64,000 bases of DNA, taken from assembly GCF_004006395.2 (NCBI RefSeq), contig NZ_CP029758.2:1860001-1924000 (forward strand), written 5' to 3'. A program made the position numbers and the translations under genes. Of the stretch, positions 18,210 to 28,160 are shown one piece after another. Within the stretch, counting starts at the first letter, position 1. Every line of letters starts with the position of its first letter. Origin of the DNA: Clostridium sp. AWRP. Lineage in GTDB: Bacteria > Bacillota > Clostridia > Clostridiales > Clostridiaceae. The notes beneath the pieces are model-generated. The model was not told the origin of the DNA and made no database searches. It saw only the letters and a list, made by a program, of their open reading frames with translations.

Positions 18210-18296
18210 ATGTTGAGGTTAAGACCTTATAAAAAATGTGATGCAAAATATATTGTAAATTAGATAAAAGACGAAGTCTCTTTTCGAAAATGGTGC
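18210..18296 (+). pseudogene. Remnant of a GNAT N-acetyltransferase (N-terminus, nonsense mutation)
   Basis: Behind AGAGGTG an ATG opens MLRLRPYKKCDAKYIVN, then TAG at 18261, then in the same frame IKDEVSFRKWC. This is the usual beginning of a clostridial GNAT protein, in which a Trp (TGG) normally stands where TAG is found. The similarity stops after about 28 residues and no acetyl-CoA-binding motif follows, so only the 5' end of the gene is left. Confidence 0.65.
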
Positions 18297-18357
18297 ATTG
18301 TTCTCCAAATAGGGTTATAGTTATTTAGAGAACGATGTACTAAATCTAAAATATCTA

Positions 18358-19287
18358 TTAAGATAATAAATAGGAATGTTCTAATGCATGTATCTGATCT
18401 ACAAGCATTTCGTTATAAGGAGTATCAATACAGTAAGTTTGTCCAAGATTGGCAACTACACCATTAATTTTATCAATTTCTGTACGGCGTTTATGCTGAC
18501 GGTCTTGATACATGCTGGCATAACCAGCGGCATCGCTTATGCATACATGCTGCACAGTTTCAAGAGCTTCTGCTTGGTTAAAGCATGTACCATCAGCTTT
18601 AGCTACAAGGACACATTCGTGAACTATTTTTGTACAGATTTCCCAGAGATAAGGATTGGAATGAATTTTACCTAGATTACACTCCATTATTGCGGATAGG
18701 GCATTTACACCACAGTTTACAAATAATTTTCCCCATAGTACTTTTTGAATATTATCGATGATGTTGACGTCTAGATTGCACTGGCACATGGCTTGTGCTA
18801 TAATTTTCACTGCTTTTTGTGATTCATCGCAGGGAAAGTCAGGACCAATATTGGTAGGGCCACATCCTGAGTGAAAAAATTTACCTAAACCAAGACTAAC
18901 ACTGTTATGACTGCTGGTACCAACGATAATATGTTCTTTTTTAACAAAGTTTCCAATGTCGTGATTGTTACCAGCACCATTTTGTAATGTCATGACAATG
19001 GTTTTTGGTCCGATTATAGCTTGATTTTCTTTGACTGCATCAAAAGTGTTAATACTTTTTACAAATACAATTAATAAATCCTGGATTCCGATATCAGTTC
19101 CACTTATTGAGGCCTTAATGGTATAATTTGATTCAGTATTGTCTTTTTCAACTTTGGTTAGACCATTTGTATTGATGGCGTCTACTTGGGGCTTATAACT
19201 ATCCAGCAGTGTTACTTCATGGATACTAGAAAGATAGGTAGCATATAGACTCCCCATAGCACCAGCTCCTAAGATTGCAATTTTCAT
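18358..19287 (-). CDS. panE: 2-dehydropantoate 2-reductase (ketopantoate reductase family)
   Basis: The protein begins MKIAILGAGAMGSLYATYLS, a textbook GxGxxG NADP-binding start, which sets the ATG at 19287 behind GGAGG. The longer open frame upstream is not used. VMTLQNGAGN near residue 95, VLWGKLFVNCGVNALSA with the catalytic Lys, and the C-terminal helical domain with TEIDKINGVV complete the ApbA/PanE pattern at 309 residues. PanE makes pantoate for coenzyme A. Several paralogues reduce other 2-oxo acids, and the neighbouring LysR gene suggests a catabolic relative is possible. Confidence 0.85.
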   Translation of the reverse strand: MKIAILGAGAMGSLYATYLSSIHEVTLLDSYKPQVDAINTNGLTKVEKDNTESNYTIKASISGTDIGIQDLLIVFVKSINTFDAVKENQAIIGPKTIVMTLQNGAGNNHDIGNFVKKEHIIVGTSSHNSVSLGLGKFFHSGCGPTNIGPDFPCDESQKAVKIIAQAMCQCNLDVNIIDNIQKVLWGKLFVNCGVNALSAIMECNLGKIHSNPYLWEICTKIVHECVLVAKADGTCFNQAEALETVQHVCISDAAGYASMYQDRQHKRRTEIDKINGVVANLGQTYCIDTPYNEMLVDQIHALEHSYLLS

Positions 19288-19438
19288 AGTCTTACCTCCT
19301 GTAACATAAAAATGTAATTTGAATTTCAAATTACACTTTAGCATATCAAAATAGTAAAATAAAATGCAGATTATTCAATGGAACTATGATGAAATTTCAT
19401 GTAATACATTAACTTATGATGAAAAGAGGGATGTGTTT

Positions 19439-20314
19439 GTGGATATAAATAAATATGCACTTTTTGTAAAAGCAGCTGAAATTGGAAATTTGACAAGAGC
19501 TGCTACGCAATTAAGCTATACCCAGACTGCGGCCAGCCATATGATTTCTTCTTTAGAAGATGAGCTAGGAGTTAAACTTCTGTATCGTGGAAGAAATGGA
19601 GTTTCTGTAACAGAAGAAGGGGAACAGATTTTAAGCTTGGCAAAGGAAATTGTGATAAATGATGAGAGGATACATCAAATTATTAGCCAGGAAGGAGTAT
19701 ACAGAGGAAATGTGCGAATTGGAGTTATTACTAGTGTGGCGGTGCAGTGGATGCCTAAAATAATTAGAAAATTTCGCAAAGAATATCCGCTGGTAGAGCT
19801 TCAGATAAATGATGCCATTAATTATGAATGGATTAAAGATTGGTTTTCCAAGGATGAAATTGATTGTGCTTTTACTGCAGAAAATGGAATGACTAATTGT
19901 AATGATATTCCACTAATATCTGATCCTTATTATGTAATCATGTCTAAGCACCATCCCCTTTGTAGATATGAAAAAATTACAAAGGAACTACTGGCAGGGG
20001 AAACTTTTGTTATTCCAAGTGAAGGAACTAATTATTCTATCGGAAGAATTTTGCGGCAAGCAAAGGGCAGGTTACTAGAACATACTAGATTTTTAAGCGA
20101 TCAATCAACTATTGCGTTGGTTCGAAGTGAATGTGGTATCAGTATTTTACCGGAACTGGTATTAAATTCTTATTCATGTGAGGGACTAGTTAGGAGAAAA
20201 TTGGAGCCTAAGGTTAGTAGAACCATTTGCCTTTGTCTCCCGAATAGAAAATATATAAGTCCTAGTACAAAGGCTTTTGTGGCATTTGTACAAAAGTGGG
20301 CACAGAAGAGATAG
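19439..20314 (+). CDS. LysR-family transcriptional regulator
   Basis: HTH: GNLTRAATQLSYTQTAASHM, followed by ISSLEDELGVKLLYRGRNGV, then the ligand-binding domain from about residue 90 (GNVRIGVITSVAVQWMPKII). The start is taken at GTG 19439, eight bases after AGAGGG. A second GTG lies two codons before, and an ATG at 19364 would add 25 unmatched residues. It is divergent from panE, so the reductase gene is its likely target. Confidence 0.85.
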   Translation: MDINKYALFVKAAEIGNLTRAATQLSYTQTAASHMISSLEDELGVKLLYRGRNGVSVTEEGEQILSLAKEIVINDERIHQIISQEGVYRGNVRIGVITSVAVQWMPKIIRKFRKEYPLVELQINDAINYEWIKDWFSKDEIDCAFTAENGMTNCNDIPLISDPYYVIMSKHHPLCRYEKITKELLAGETFVIPSEGTNYSIGRILRQAKGRLLEHTRFLSDQSTIALVRSECGISILPELVLNSYSCEGLVRRKLEPKVSRTICLCLPNRKYISPSTKAFVAFVQKWAQKR

Positions 20315-20482
20315 TTTAGACTTAAAAGATTTCAAAGAAAAATTAATATATAGCGTGATTTCAACAAGTGTGAAATGAAAGCTTAAAAGTTTAAAAGAAG
20401 TACTCCTTTATGAATAAATGGCATAATTTATATCTGAATATTATGATTTATTTAAAAAAAGTAGGAAAAAATTAAAAAAGTG

Positions 20483-20511
20483 TTGACAAAGGCATGCGTA
20501 CAGTTTAAAAT
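20483..20511 (+). promoter_or_regulatory. Sigma-A promoter of the asnB leader
   Basis: TTGACA at 20483-20488 and TAAAAT at 20506-20511 with a 17-bp spacer. Transcription would start near 20518, giving a leader of about 335 bases. Confidence 0.75.
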
Positions 20512-20517
20512 TAAATT

Positions 20518-20832
20518 CATCAAAGAAAAGTGATGATGGAGATAAGTAAAAAAAATATTTCACCAACAGTGAACTGGAGATAGTGTGAATCCAGTGGCAG
20601 AGTTTTTTTGAATAACACTCCGGAATTGCAAACTGAAATATTTGCAAACTGTACCTTAAACTAAATGTTTGAGATAGGTTCAAATTAAAGTAGGAGCGTC
20701 GTATTCCATGCGTTATTTGGATACCAGTAGTAGCTGGAAAGAGACCATTATTATATGGTAAATTAGGTGGCACCGCGGATAAGCATCAATTCGTCCTATT
20801 GTTTTATTTAGGATAAATTGATGCTGTTTTTA
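20518..20832 (+). promoter_or_regulatory. T-box riboswitch controlling asnB
   Basis: The invariant T-box AGGTGGCACCGCGG lies at 20765-20778. An intrinsic terminator follows at once (20782-20825, AGCATCAATT paired with AATTGATGCT, T-rich tail). Upstream there is room for stem I and the specifier loop. AACAC at 20614-20618 contains an AAC (Asn) codon that could be the specifier. The variable base in TGGCACC is C, which pairs with a G discriminator base as expected for tRNA-Asn. Uncharged tRNA would stabilise the antiterminator and switch asnB on when asparagine is short. The specifier position was not proven by folding. Confidence 0.92.
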
Positions 20833-20853
20833 TAACCAAGGAGGAATATTAAT

Positions 20854-22443
20854 ATGTGTACAATTATGTGCTATACAGGAACGGATATGAAACATGAAAA
20901 ATTTGCAGAGGCATTGCAGAGAACTGAGTCCAGAGGACCGGATATGACGGAAATTCTTACTTTGCCATCTGGTATTTTGGGTTTTCAAAGACTTTCTATT
21001 ATGGATTTAAGTTTTAGTGGAATGCAGCCATTCACAAGGAAAACAGATGCAGCTATCTGTAATGGTGAAATTTATGGCTTTCGTAAAATTAAAGAAGAAC
21101 TAATAAAAAAAGGACATAAGTTTATTTCTGACAGTGATTGTGAAATATTACTTCCTATGTACTATGAATATGGGCTGGATATGTTTTCAAAATTAGATGC
21201 AGAATTTGCAACTATTATATATGATGGAAAAAAGGACAGATATATTGCAGCACGAGATCCAATTGGAATTCGTCCTTTATTTTATGGCTATTCTTCATCA
21301 GGTAAGATCATGTTTGCAAGTGAAGCTAAAAACTTGGTTGGTCTTACATATAAAATTATGTCATTTCCACCAGGACATTACTATGCTGATGGTAAATTTA
21401 CGTGCTATTGTGATATAGCAGCAACAGAAAGTGATTACTGCAAGGATGACTTAGAAACTATTTGCAGCAATATTCATGATAAATTGGTAGCTGGTGTAGA
21501 AAAACGTATGGATGCTGATGCTCCTGTAGGATTCTTGTTAAGTGGTGGTTTAGATAGTTCACTCGTATGTGCAATTGCTCAAAAAATGAATCCTGAAAAA
21601 CCAATTAAAACATTTGCTATAGGTATGACTGAAGATGCAATTGATTTAAAATATGCAAAGGAAGTTGCAGATTACATTCATAGTGATCATACTGTTGTTT
21701 ATATGACAAAAGAAGAAGTAATTGAATCACTTGACGAGGTTATTAAAATTCTTGGAACATACGATATTACTACAATAAGAGCAAGTATGGGAATGTATTT
21801 GATTTGCAAGAAAATACATGAGATTTCTGATGTAAGAGTGCTTCTCACTGGTGAAATTTCTGATGAATTATTTGGCTATAAATATACTGATTTTGCTCCA
21901 AATGCAGAAGAATTTCAAAAGGAATCACAAAAGAGAATTCGTGAACTTTATATGTACGATGTACTTCGTGCAGACCGCTGTATTAGTTCAAATTCTTTAG
22001 AAGCAAGAGTACCATTTGGCGATTTAGATTTTGTAAAATATGTTATGTCCATTGATCCGGAAAAGAAATTAAACAAATATAACATGGGTAAGTACCTTTT
22101 GAGACATTCATTTGAGGGTGATTACTTGCCACATGATATTTTATATCGTGAAAAAGCAGCATTTAGTGATGCTGTAGGGCATTCTATGGTAGATTATTTA
22201 AAGGAATATGCAGAAACATATTATTCTGATGAAGAATTTGAAAAGCTGTGTAAAAAATATGAATACTATGTTAAACCATTTACAAAGGAATCATTGCTGT
22301 ACAGAGAAATTTTTGAAAAATATTATCCAGGACAAGCAGATATGATAGTAGACTTTTGGATGCCAAACAAAGAATGGGAAGGTTGTAACGTAAACGACCC
22401 TAGTGCTAGGGCATTGTCAAATTATGGTGCTAGCGGTAAATAA
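20854..22443 (+). CDS. asnB: Asparagine synthase (glutamine-hydrolysing)
   Basis: The 529-residue protein has the two AsnB domains. The N-terminal Ntn glutaminase starts Met-Cys, so Cys2 is the nucleophile, followed by RGPD and NGEIYGF. The C-terminal ATP-pyrophosphatase synthase has the P-loop LLSGGLDSSLVCAIA near residue 228 and ARVPFGDLDFVKYVM. It makes Asn from Asp, Gln and ATP. RBS AAGGAGGAAT. Control by the T-box leader directly upstream supports asparagine synthesis rather than a peptide-tailoring paralogue. A terminator follows. Confidence 0.95.
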   Translation: MCTIMCYTGTDMKHEKFAEALQRTESRGPDMTEILTLPSGILGFQRLSIMDLSFSGMQPFTRKTDAAICNGEIYGFRKIKEELIKKGHKFISDSDCEILLPMYYEYGLDMFSKLDAEFATIIYDGKKDRYIAARDPIGIRPLFYGYSSSGKIMFASEAKNLVGLTYKIMSFPPGHYYADGKFTCYCDIAATESDYCKDDLETICSNIHDKLVAGVEKRMDADAPVGFLLSGGLDSSLVCAIAQKMNPEKPIKTFAIGMTEDAIDLKYAKEVADYIHSDHTVVYMTKEEVIESLDEVIKILGTYDITTIRASMGMYLICKKIHEISDVRVLLTGEISDELFGYKYTDFAPNAEEFQKESQKRIRELYMYDVLRADRCISSNSLEARVPFGDLDFVKYVMSIDPEKKLNKYNMGKYLLRHSFEGDYLPHDILYREKAAFSDAVGHSMVDYLKEYAETYYSDEEFEKLCKKYEYYVKPFTKESLLYREIFEKYYPGQADMIVDFWMPNKEWEGCNVNDPSARALSNYGASGK

Positions 22444-22498
22444 TTAAGAAAACCTAAGTTGATTTATTTTATTAAATAGGACAAGGATATTTTTGAAG

Positions 22499-22535
22499 CA
22501 AACGTAAGTAGTTCGTCACTTACGTTTGTTTTATT
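22499..22535 (+). terminator. Terminator after asnB
   Basis: Perfect CAAACGTAAGT/ACTTACGTTTG stem with an 8-base loop, then TTTTATT. Confidence 0.85.
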
Positions 22536-22583
22536 GAATTTAAACATATTAGTAAAGTAAATACTCCTATAATAAGTTACTTA

Positions 22584-23468
22584 TTATTTTATAGTTTTAG
22601 AATTAGTATTTTGAATATCGAACATAAATTTAATTAAATAATCTAAGAATTTGGTTACATATTTATTGTTTATTGAATGATGATTTTGTATAGCATAAAT
22701 ATTACGTCTGCATTTTGGTTCATTGATAGGAATCATTACTGCATTTTTTGCAGTTAATTTTCCAAAAGAATATTCAGGCCAAAAAGCTATACCAAAATTA
22801 GAGTCTATTAGATTCTTAATACATTCCTGATTATCACTTTCGAAGATAATTTTAGGCTTAAATCCTTCAAGCTTACAATAATTATCGCATATAATTCGAA
22901 GGGGCCTTGCTCCAGAAAAACTGATAAAACCATCCTGCTTTATTTGCTTTAAAGAAACAGATTTCATGGAAGCATATTTGCTGATATTAGGAACAGCTAA
23001 GAATATTTTTTCTTTAAGCAGTAAAATGCTGTCTTTGGGGATTTTGTCAGAGGCATTACATGAAATGCATAGATCAAAATCTGTTTTCTGTGGATCCTGT
23101 AATAGACGAAAAATTACTTCTGGATATAGCTTTTTGAAAGAAATGATAGATTGTGTAATTAGAGCTGATGCAGCTAAAATATTTAGATGTATAGTACATG
23201 CAGCATACTTATTAGTTTGTTTTAACCGTTCGGGAAGTGAGTCTAATGTATTTATAATAGGTAGTAATTCAGATTGCAGCAATTTGCCGCAATCATTTAG
23301 ATGGATTCTCCTATTTTTTCGCTCAAAAAGTGACACACCAAGACCTTCTTCTAAGTGTTTAATAGATTGGGACAGTGCTGGCTGCGCAATATGCAAATAG
23401 CGAGCAGCTTTAGTCATGTGTTCATATTTAGCAGTAACAAGAAAATATTTTAATTGAAGAATATCCAT
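22584..23468 (-). CDS. LysR-family transcriptional regulator
   Basis: The protein starts MDILQLKYFLVTAKYEHMTK at 23468 and continues AARYLHIAQPALSQSIKHLE, a CynR/GltC-like HTH. An upstream ATG four codons earlier overlaps the ribosome site GGAGG and is less likely. The ligand-binding domain follows at about residues 92-290. It is divergent from the radical SAM gene at 23599 with about 130 bases between, so it probably regulates that gene. Confidence 0.85.
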   Translation of the reverse strand: MDILQLKYFLVTAKYEHMTKAARYLHIAQPALSQSIKHLEEGLGVSLFERKNRRIHLNDCGKLLQSELLPIINTLDSLPERLKQTNKYAACTIHLNILAASALITQSIISFKKLYPEVIFRLLQDPQKTDFDLCISCNASDKIPKDSILLLKEKIFLAVPNISKYASMKSVSLKQIKQDGFISFSGARPLRIICDNYCKLEGFKPKIIFESDNQECIKNLIDSNFGIAFWPEYSFGKLTAKNAVMIPINEPKCRRNIYAIQNHHSINNKYVTKFLDYLIKFMFDIQNTNSKTIK

Positions 23469-23598
23469 AATGGCCTCCATAATATGATAAGAAAATACTT
23501 ATTAATCTAATAAATATTATATATTTTAATTTATTAAGAAGCAACGTTATAATAAAAATGTTGGAAAATGTAAGTTTATTATACGAGGAGGCTCTTGT

Positions 23599-24981
23599 AT
23601 GAAGATAAAAAGCACTTTGGAAAAAGCTACTAAACAAGTTATTGTGAATAAAATTGTTGATTATCTTGACAAAAATCCACAAGAAAATGTAAATAAGATA
23701 TTTACAGCTATAAAAATGTTAACAAAAGATAAATCCGCATTATCTCAGATCGAGTTTGTTGAAAATTACTATAATAGAGATAAGTACAAGCATGAATATA
23801 TCCAGGATATTTTAAAAAATACGGATACTAAGTGTTTAAAAAAGTTTTTTACTAATTTTTTTGCAAATGCAAATTGGTATGCTGGTCCTGAAAGACAAAA
23901 ATATATGGATGAAGAGGATACTAAAATACCTTTTGTTATGCTTTTAAGTCCATCTATGAGATGTCCACTTCACTGTAAAGGGTGTTATGCTTCTAGTTTT
24001 AGTAAAAAGGATGATATTGCGCCAGAGGAAGTTGATAGAATTATAGGGGAGGCAAGAGATCTTGGAATTTACTATATCATTATTTTAGGTGGTGAGCCTT
24101 TTTTCAATGATTATCTTCTAGATATATATGAAAAGTATGATGATGTAATGTTTACACCGTTTACCAGTGGACTTTTAATTAATGAAAAAATTGCGGAAAG
24201 ACTTAAGAAATGTGGTAATGTAATACCTATGCTTTCAGTTGAGGGATTTGAAAATGATACTGATGCTCGTAGAGGAAAGGGAACATACCAGAAAGTTTTA
24301 AGAGCTATGGACATGCTCCATGAAAGGGGAATATTGTTTGGAGTATCTTCAGCGGTTACGAGAACTAATATAAATACAGTACTTAGTGATGAATTTACCG
24401 ATATGTTAATTGAAAAGGGTTCAAAAATGAGCTGGTACTTTTTGTTCATGCCAGTTAATGGTGAGAATGAAGATTTTAATATGATGCTTACGGCAGAACA
24501 GAGAGACTATCTTGGAAAAAGATGCAGGGAAATAAGAGCTAACAAGCCATATTTTACTATAGATTTTTTTAATGATGCTCCATATGTAGGTGGATGTATA
24601 GCAGGAAAATATTATTTCCATGTTAATTCAAAAGAAGATGTTGAGCCGTGTATATTCTCTCACTTTTCAACAGTTAACTTAAAGGGAAGGCATTTAATTG
24701 ATGCTTTCAGGAATCCTTTTTTCAAAAAATTAAGATCAATACAACCTTATAATAGGAATATGTTAAGACCGTGTATGATGATAGATAATACGAATATTAT
24801 AATTGATGTATGCAAAGAAGTTGGAGCAAAACCTGATGACTCCGGGGCAAAAAAAATACTTCATGACAATGAATTTCATAAAAGAATAACAAAATCATCA
24901 GAAGAGTTTGCGCCATATGCGGAAAAGACATGGGAAGATTTTTTTAAACAAAAAGGCAATGATAATTTTGCAAGAGGATAG
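23599..24981 (+). CDS. Radical SAM protein with SPASM-like C-terminus
   Basis: The 460-residue protein carries CPLHCKGCYASS near residue 123, the CxxxCxxC site for the S-adenosylmethionine-cleaving 4Fe-4S cluster. After it come LGGEPFF (the GGE motif) and a TIM-barrel. A later set of cysteines (GGCIAG, EPCIFSHF, RPCMMIDN) is placed like the auxiliary cluster of HpnH/SPASM-type enzymes. The N-terminal 100 residues are specific to this clostridial group. The substrate is unknown, and no precursor peptide gene was seen next to it. GAGGAGG precedes the ATG. A hairpin terminates it. Confidence 0.8.
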   Translation: MKIKSTLEKATKQVIVNKIVDYLDKNPQENVNKIFTAIKMLTKDKSALSQIEFVENYYNRDKYKHEYIQDILKNTDTKCLKKFFTNFFANANWYAGPERQKYMDEEDTKIPFVMLLSPSMRCPLHCKGCYASSFSKKDDIAPEEVDRIIGEARDLGIYYIIILGGEPFFNDYLLDIYEKYDDVMFTPFTSGLLINEKIAERLKKCGNVIPMLSVEGFENDTDARRGKGTYQKVLRAMDMLHERGILFGVSSAVTRTNINTVLSDEFTDMLIEKGSKMSWYFLFMPVNGENEDFNMMLTAEQRDYLGKRCREIRANKPYFTIDFFNDAPYVGGCIAGKYYFHVNSKEDVEPCIFSHFSTVNLKGRHLIDAFRNPFFKKLRSIQPYNRNMLRPCMMIDNTNIIIDVCKEVGAKPDDSGAKKILHDNEFHKRITKSSEEFAPYAEKTWEDFFKQKGNDNFARG

Positions 24982-25021
24982 ATAAATAAAATGTTCATTT
25001 TATGAGAAAATAGGAGACATA

Positions 25022-25061
25022 ATACTATGTAGTAAAAATTCATACTACATAGTATAAATTT
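25022..25061 (+). terminator. Terminator after the radical SAM gene
   Basis: A 13-bp perfect stem (ATACTATGTAGTA with its complement) and 8-base loop, then AAATTTTTAC. It is symmetrical enough to serve brnQ from the other side. Confidence 0.7.
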
Positions 25062-26205
25062 TTACTATATTTCAAATTAAACATGATAGAAACAAAAACT
25101 TAACTATAAATTACTAGCTTTTTTTCCATGAATAATCCAAATAATTAATCCTATAAAAAAGCCACAGAATGCTGGTAATAACCATCCAAACCCATAATCA
25201 AAACCAGGTAAATACAAATGAGCAAAGTTAACAAGCTGTGATATTATATCACTTTTTACAAATGGATCAGGCAGCGCCTTACAAAAATCAAAAAATGCTG
25301 CAATACCTGTTAGCACAGTTGTCCATCTATAAATATCATTTTGTTTATGTATAAATGGAGTTAATAGCGATAATACAATTAAAGTAATTGCCAATGGATA
25401 TAAAAACATAAGTACTGGTAAGGATAACTTAATTATGCTGTTTAATCCAAAGTTGGCAATTGCAAAGGAACAAACTGTAAATAAAATTGCATATTTTTTA
25501 TAAGGAATGGATTTTGGAAACATTTCACTAAACATTTCAGAACAAGAGGTAATTAGTCCAATAGCTGTCTTTACACATGCAATTGCTACGATAGCTGCTA
25601 ATAACACTTTGCCAACAAAACCAAAATAATGATTACTTACCATAGATAAAATACTTCCACCATTATCAGCACGTTTTATACTGCCTAAGCTTGTAGCTCC
25701 CATATAAGCTAATGATGAATAGATAACAGCCATACCAACAACACTAACTAAACCCGATTTACATGTTTCAACAGCAATTAAATTTGGATTTTTAATACCT
25801 AACTTTCGTATATTAGAAATAATGATAATTGCAAAAGCTAAAGATGCTAAGGCATCCATAGTATTATATCCATCTAATAAACCAGTAAATAATGGCTGAG
25901 CAATATACTTACCTTGGGCCGCATATTGGTTAACTTGTCCCATCGGTTTTATAAAGGTAGCAATTAATAGGATAGATAGAAGTACTAAAAAAATAGGAGT
26001 AAGATATTTACCTATCCAATCTAAAATTTGTCCTGGTCTTAATGAAAAATAAATGGTAAAGACAAAAAATATTAATGAGAAAATAAATAATCCAAGTTTC
26101 AAATCTCCACTAGAAATAAAAGGATGAATTCCTACCTCAAAGGCAACTGTGGCAGTACGGGGAATTGCAAACAGTGGGCCAATTGTTAAATATAATAAAC
26201 AGGTA

Positions 26206-28160
26206 GTGCGAGCTGCGAAGCAGCATGCGAGTGCGTGATGTTTCCTCTTGCCAACGGAAGTGATTCGGTTGGCATTAGTAAGTTATTAACATATAGTAGG
26301 AAAATCCTATCAGGTAATGCCTAACCAGTAGCCTGTACCGAGTCCTTGGAGTCGAATCGGTAACGTTAGATTTAAGCGTAGGACAGGGAGAAAACGAGCC
26401 AAAACGAAAGTGAAGCTATTGAGCCGCGAAATTATTATCTAAATGAAGAGGTCGATACAATTATTTGTGTAGCAGACAACATTATACAAATCAATATGGT
26501 AAGATTTATATAACTCTTCCGGGGTCTGAGTGCTTGGCGAGTTTGATGATAAGTATGTTATTAGAACAGCTGAGATCCTATAATGTCTGAGAAATTAGTA
26601 TGCAAAATCAAGTAAGGGAACGAGCAAGATGAGCAAAAGCATTATAGGAAGTCCGACTAACTCATAGTACTGTAGAAATCTGTGAAAGCAGGCGGAGGGA
26701 AGGGGTTAGCACAACATAGCTTCAAGTGAGCTTCAAATTATGCAGACAGGAGAGCTGAAGAACATGATTAATGAGCTACTTGGAATACAATATAATATAG
26801 AAAAAGCTAGATTAGATGGAAAGGTTCAAAACCTTGCATATTATATCAATGAAAGTGCTATTATAGCTAGCCATAAAGAAATGGATAGAAAGAAAGCAAA
26901 AGGCATTGATGGAGTATCAAAAGATGATTATTCTGTAAATCTAAAAGCTAATGTGGAACGTTTGTTAAAGCAAATGAGAAATGGGAGCTATCAGCCAGAA
27001 CCTATAAGAAGAACATATATTCCAAAAGACGGAAGCAAGAAGATGAGACCTCTAGGAATATCTTGCTATGAAGATAAGCTAGTAGAAAACGTAATAGCAA
27101 AGATATTAATAGAAGTATATGAACCTAAATTCTTTAATGAATCCTATGGATTTAGACCAAATAGAAGCTGCCATCAAGCAATTAGAGAAATCATAGAGGA
27201 TGTTCAATATCATAAGGTGAGTTACATTGTTGAAGCTGATATAAAAGGATTCTTTAATAATGTTGATCATGAATGGTTAATAAAGTTCCTGGAACATGAT
27301 ATTGCAGATAAGAAATTTATAGAGATAATTAAGAAATTCTTAAAAGCTGGAATAATGGAAAATGGTAAATACCTAGACAGTGAACGAGGAACACCGCAAG
27401 GTAATGGAGCATCTCCAGTTCTTGCAAATATATATTTACATTATGTACTGGACTATTGGTTTGCTGTCAAAATCAAAAGGAAATGCAAAGGCGAAGCCTA
27501 TTTGATAAGATATTGTGATGATTTTGTATGTTGCTTTCAAAATAAATGGGAGGCAGATGGGTTTTATCAAAAGCTAATAGAAAGATTCGATAAATTTGGA
27601 TTAGAATTTGCTTTAGAGAAAACTAAGATACTAGAGTTTGGTAGATTTGCAAAGAAAAATAGAGCAAATCGAGGATTAAGAAAGCCAGAAACCTTTGACT
27701 TTCTTGGATTTACATTCTATTGTAGTGAAGATGGTAAGAAAGGATTCTTTCGATGTAAGGTTAAGACTAGTAAGAAGAAATTCAGAAGTAAAGTTAAGAC
27801 TATGAAAGAATGGATTAAGAAGAATAGGATAATGCCAGTAGGTGAATTGATTAAGAAAATTAATCAGAAACTAAGAGGACACTATCAGTATTATGGGGTC
27901 ACTGATAATACAAGAAGTGTGAAGTGCTATCAAAATGTTGTAAAATGGTTGCTCTTTAAATGGTTAAATAGAAGAAGCCAAAGGAAGAGCTATACAATAG
28001 AAACATTTTACAATGGTTTATTGAGAACTTTTCCGTTATTAGAACCGAAAATAAGCGTAAGTTTATTCTATAGATGATTAATATGATGTGAAAAGCCGTA
28101 TGCCTTAATAGGGCACGTACGGTTTTGCAGAGGAACATGGGCGGTGACGCCTATGTTTAC
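26206..28160 (+). mobile_element. Group II intron with reverse transcriptase, inserted antisense in brnQ
   Basis: The 5' end is GTGCGAGCTGCG at 26206, a normal GUGYG-type start. The following 500 bases are structured, non-coding ribozyme sequence. The RT/maturase gene lies at 26764-28077. Domain V is at about 28093-28125 (AAGCCGTATGCC loop GGGCACGTACGG, catalytic AGC present). Domain VI (ACATGGGCG/CGCCTATGT with a bulged A) ends in TTTAC at 28160. Joining the exons with exactly these ends does not restore the brnQ frame, whereas ending one base earlier does, leaving two extra codons. The 3' boundary is therefore uncertain by a base or more. Length is about 1.95 kb. Confidence 0.9.
26764..28077 (+). 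CDS. ltrA: Group II intron reverse transcriptase/maturase
   Basis: RT motifs in order: KAKGIDGVSKDDY, RPLGISCYEDKLVENVIAKI, YGFRPNRSCHQAI, VEADIKGFFNNVDHEWL, RGTPQGNGASPVLANIYLHY and the catalytic RYCDDFV. The last is YCDD in place of the commoner YADD, and both aspartates are intact. A maturase (GIIM-type) domain fills the last 100 residues (LRGHYQYYGVTDN). There is no C-terminal HNH endonuclease, so target priming would use a nascent strand. The start at 26764 follows AGGAGAG; an ATG eight codons earlier has no site. The gene is full length, so the intron may still be mobile. Confidence 0.92.
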   Translation: MINELLGIQYNIEKARLDGKVQNLAYYINESAIIASHKEMDRKKAKGIDGVSKDDYSVNLKANVERLLKQMRNGSYQPEPIRRTYIPKDGSKKMRPLGISCYEDKLVENVIAKILIEVYEPKFFNESYGFRPNRSCHQAIREIIEDVQYHKVSYIVEADIKGFFNNVDHEWLIKFLEHDIADKKFIEIIKKFLKAGIMENGKYLDSERGTPQGNGASPVLANIYLHYVLDYWFAVKIKRKCKGEAYLIRYCDDFVCCFQNKWEADGFYQKLIERFDKFGLEFALEKTKILEFGRFAKKNRANRGLRKPETFDFLGFTFYCSEDGKKGFFRCKVKTSKKKFRSKVKTMKEWIKKNRIMPVGELIKKINQKLRGHYQYYGVTDNTRSVKCYQNVVKWLLFKWLNRRSQRKSYTIETFYNGLLRTFPLLEPKISVSLFYR

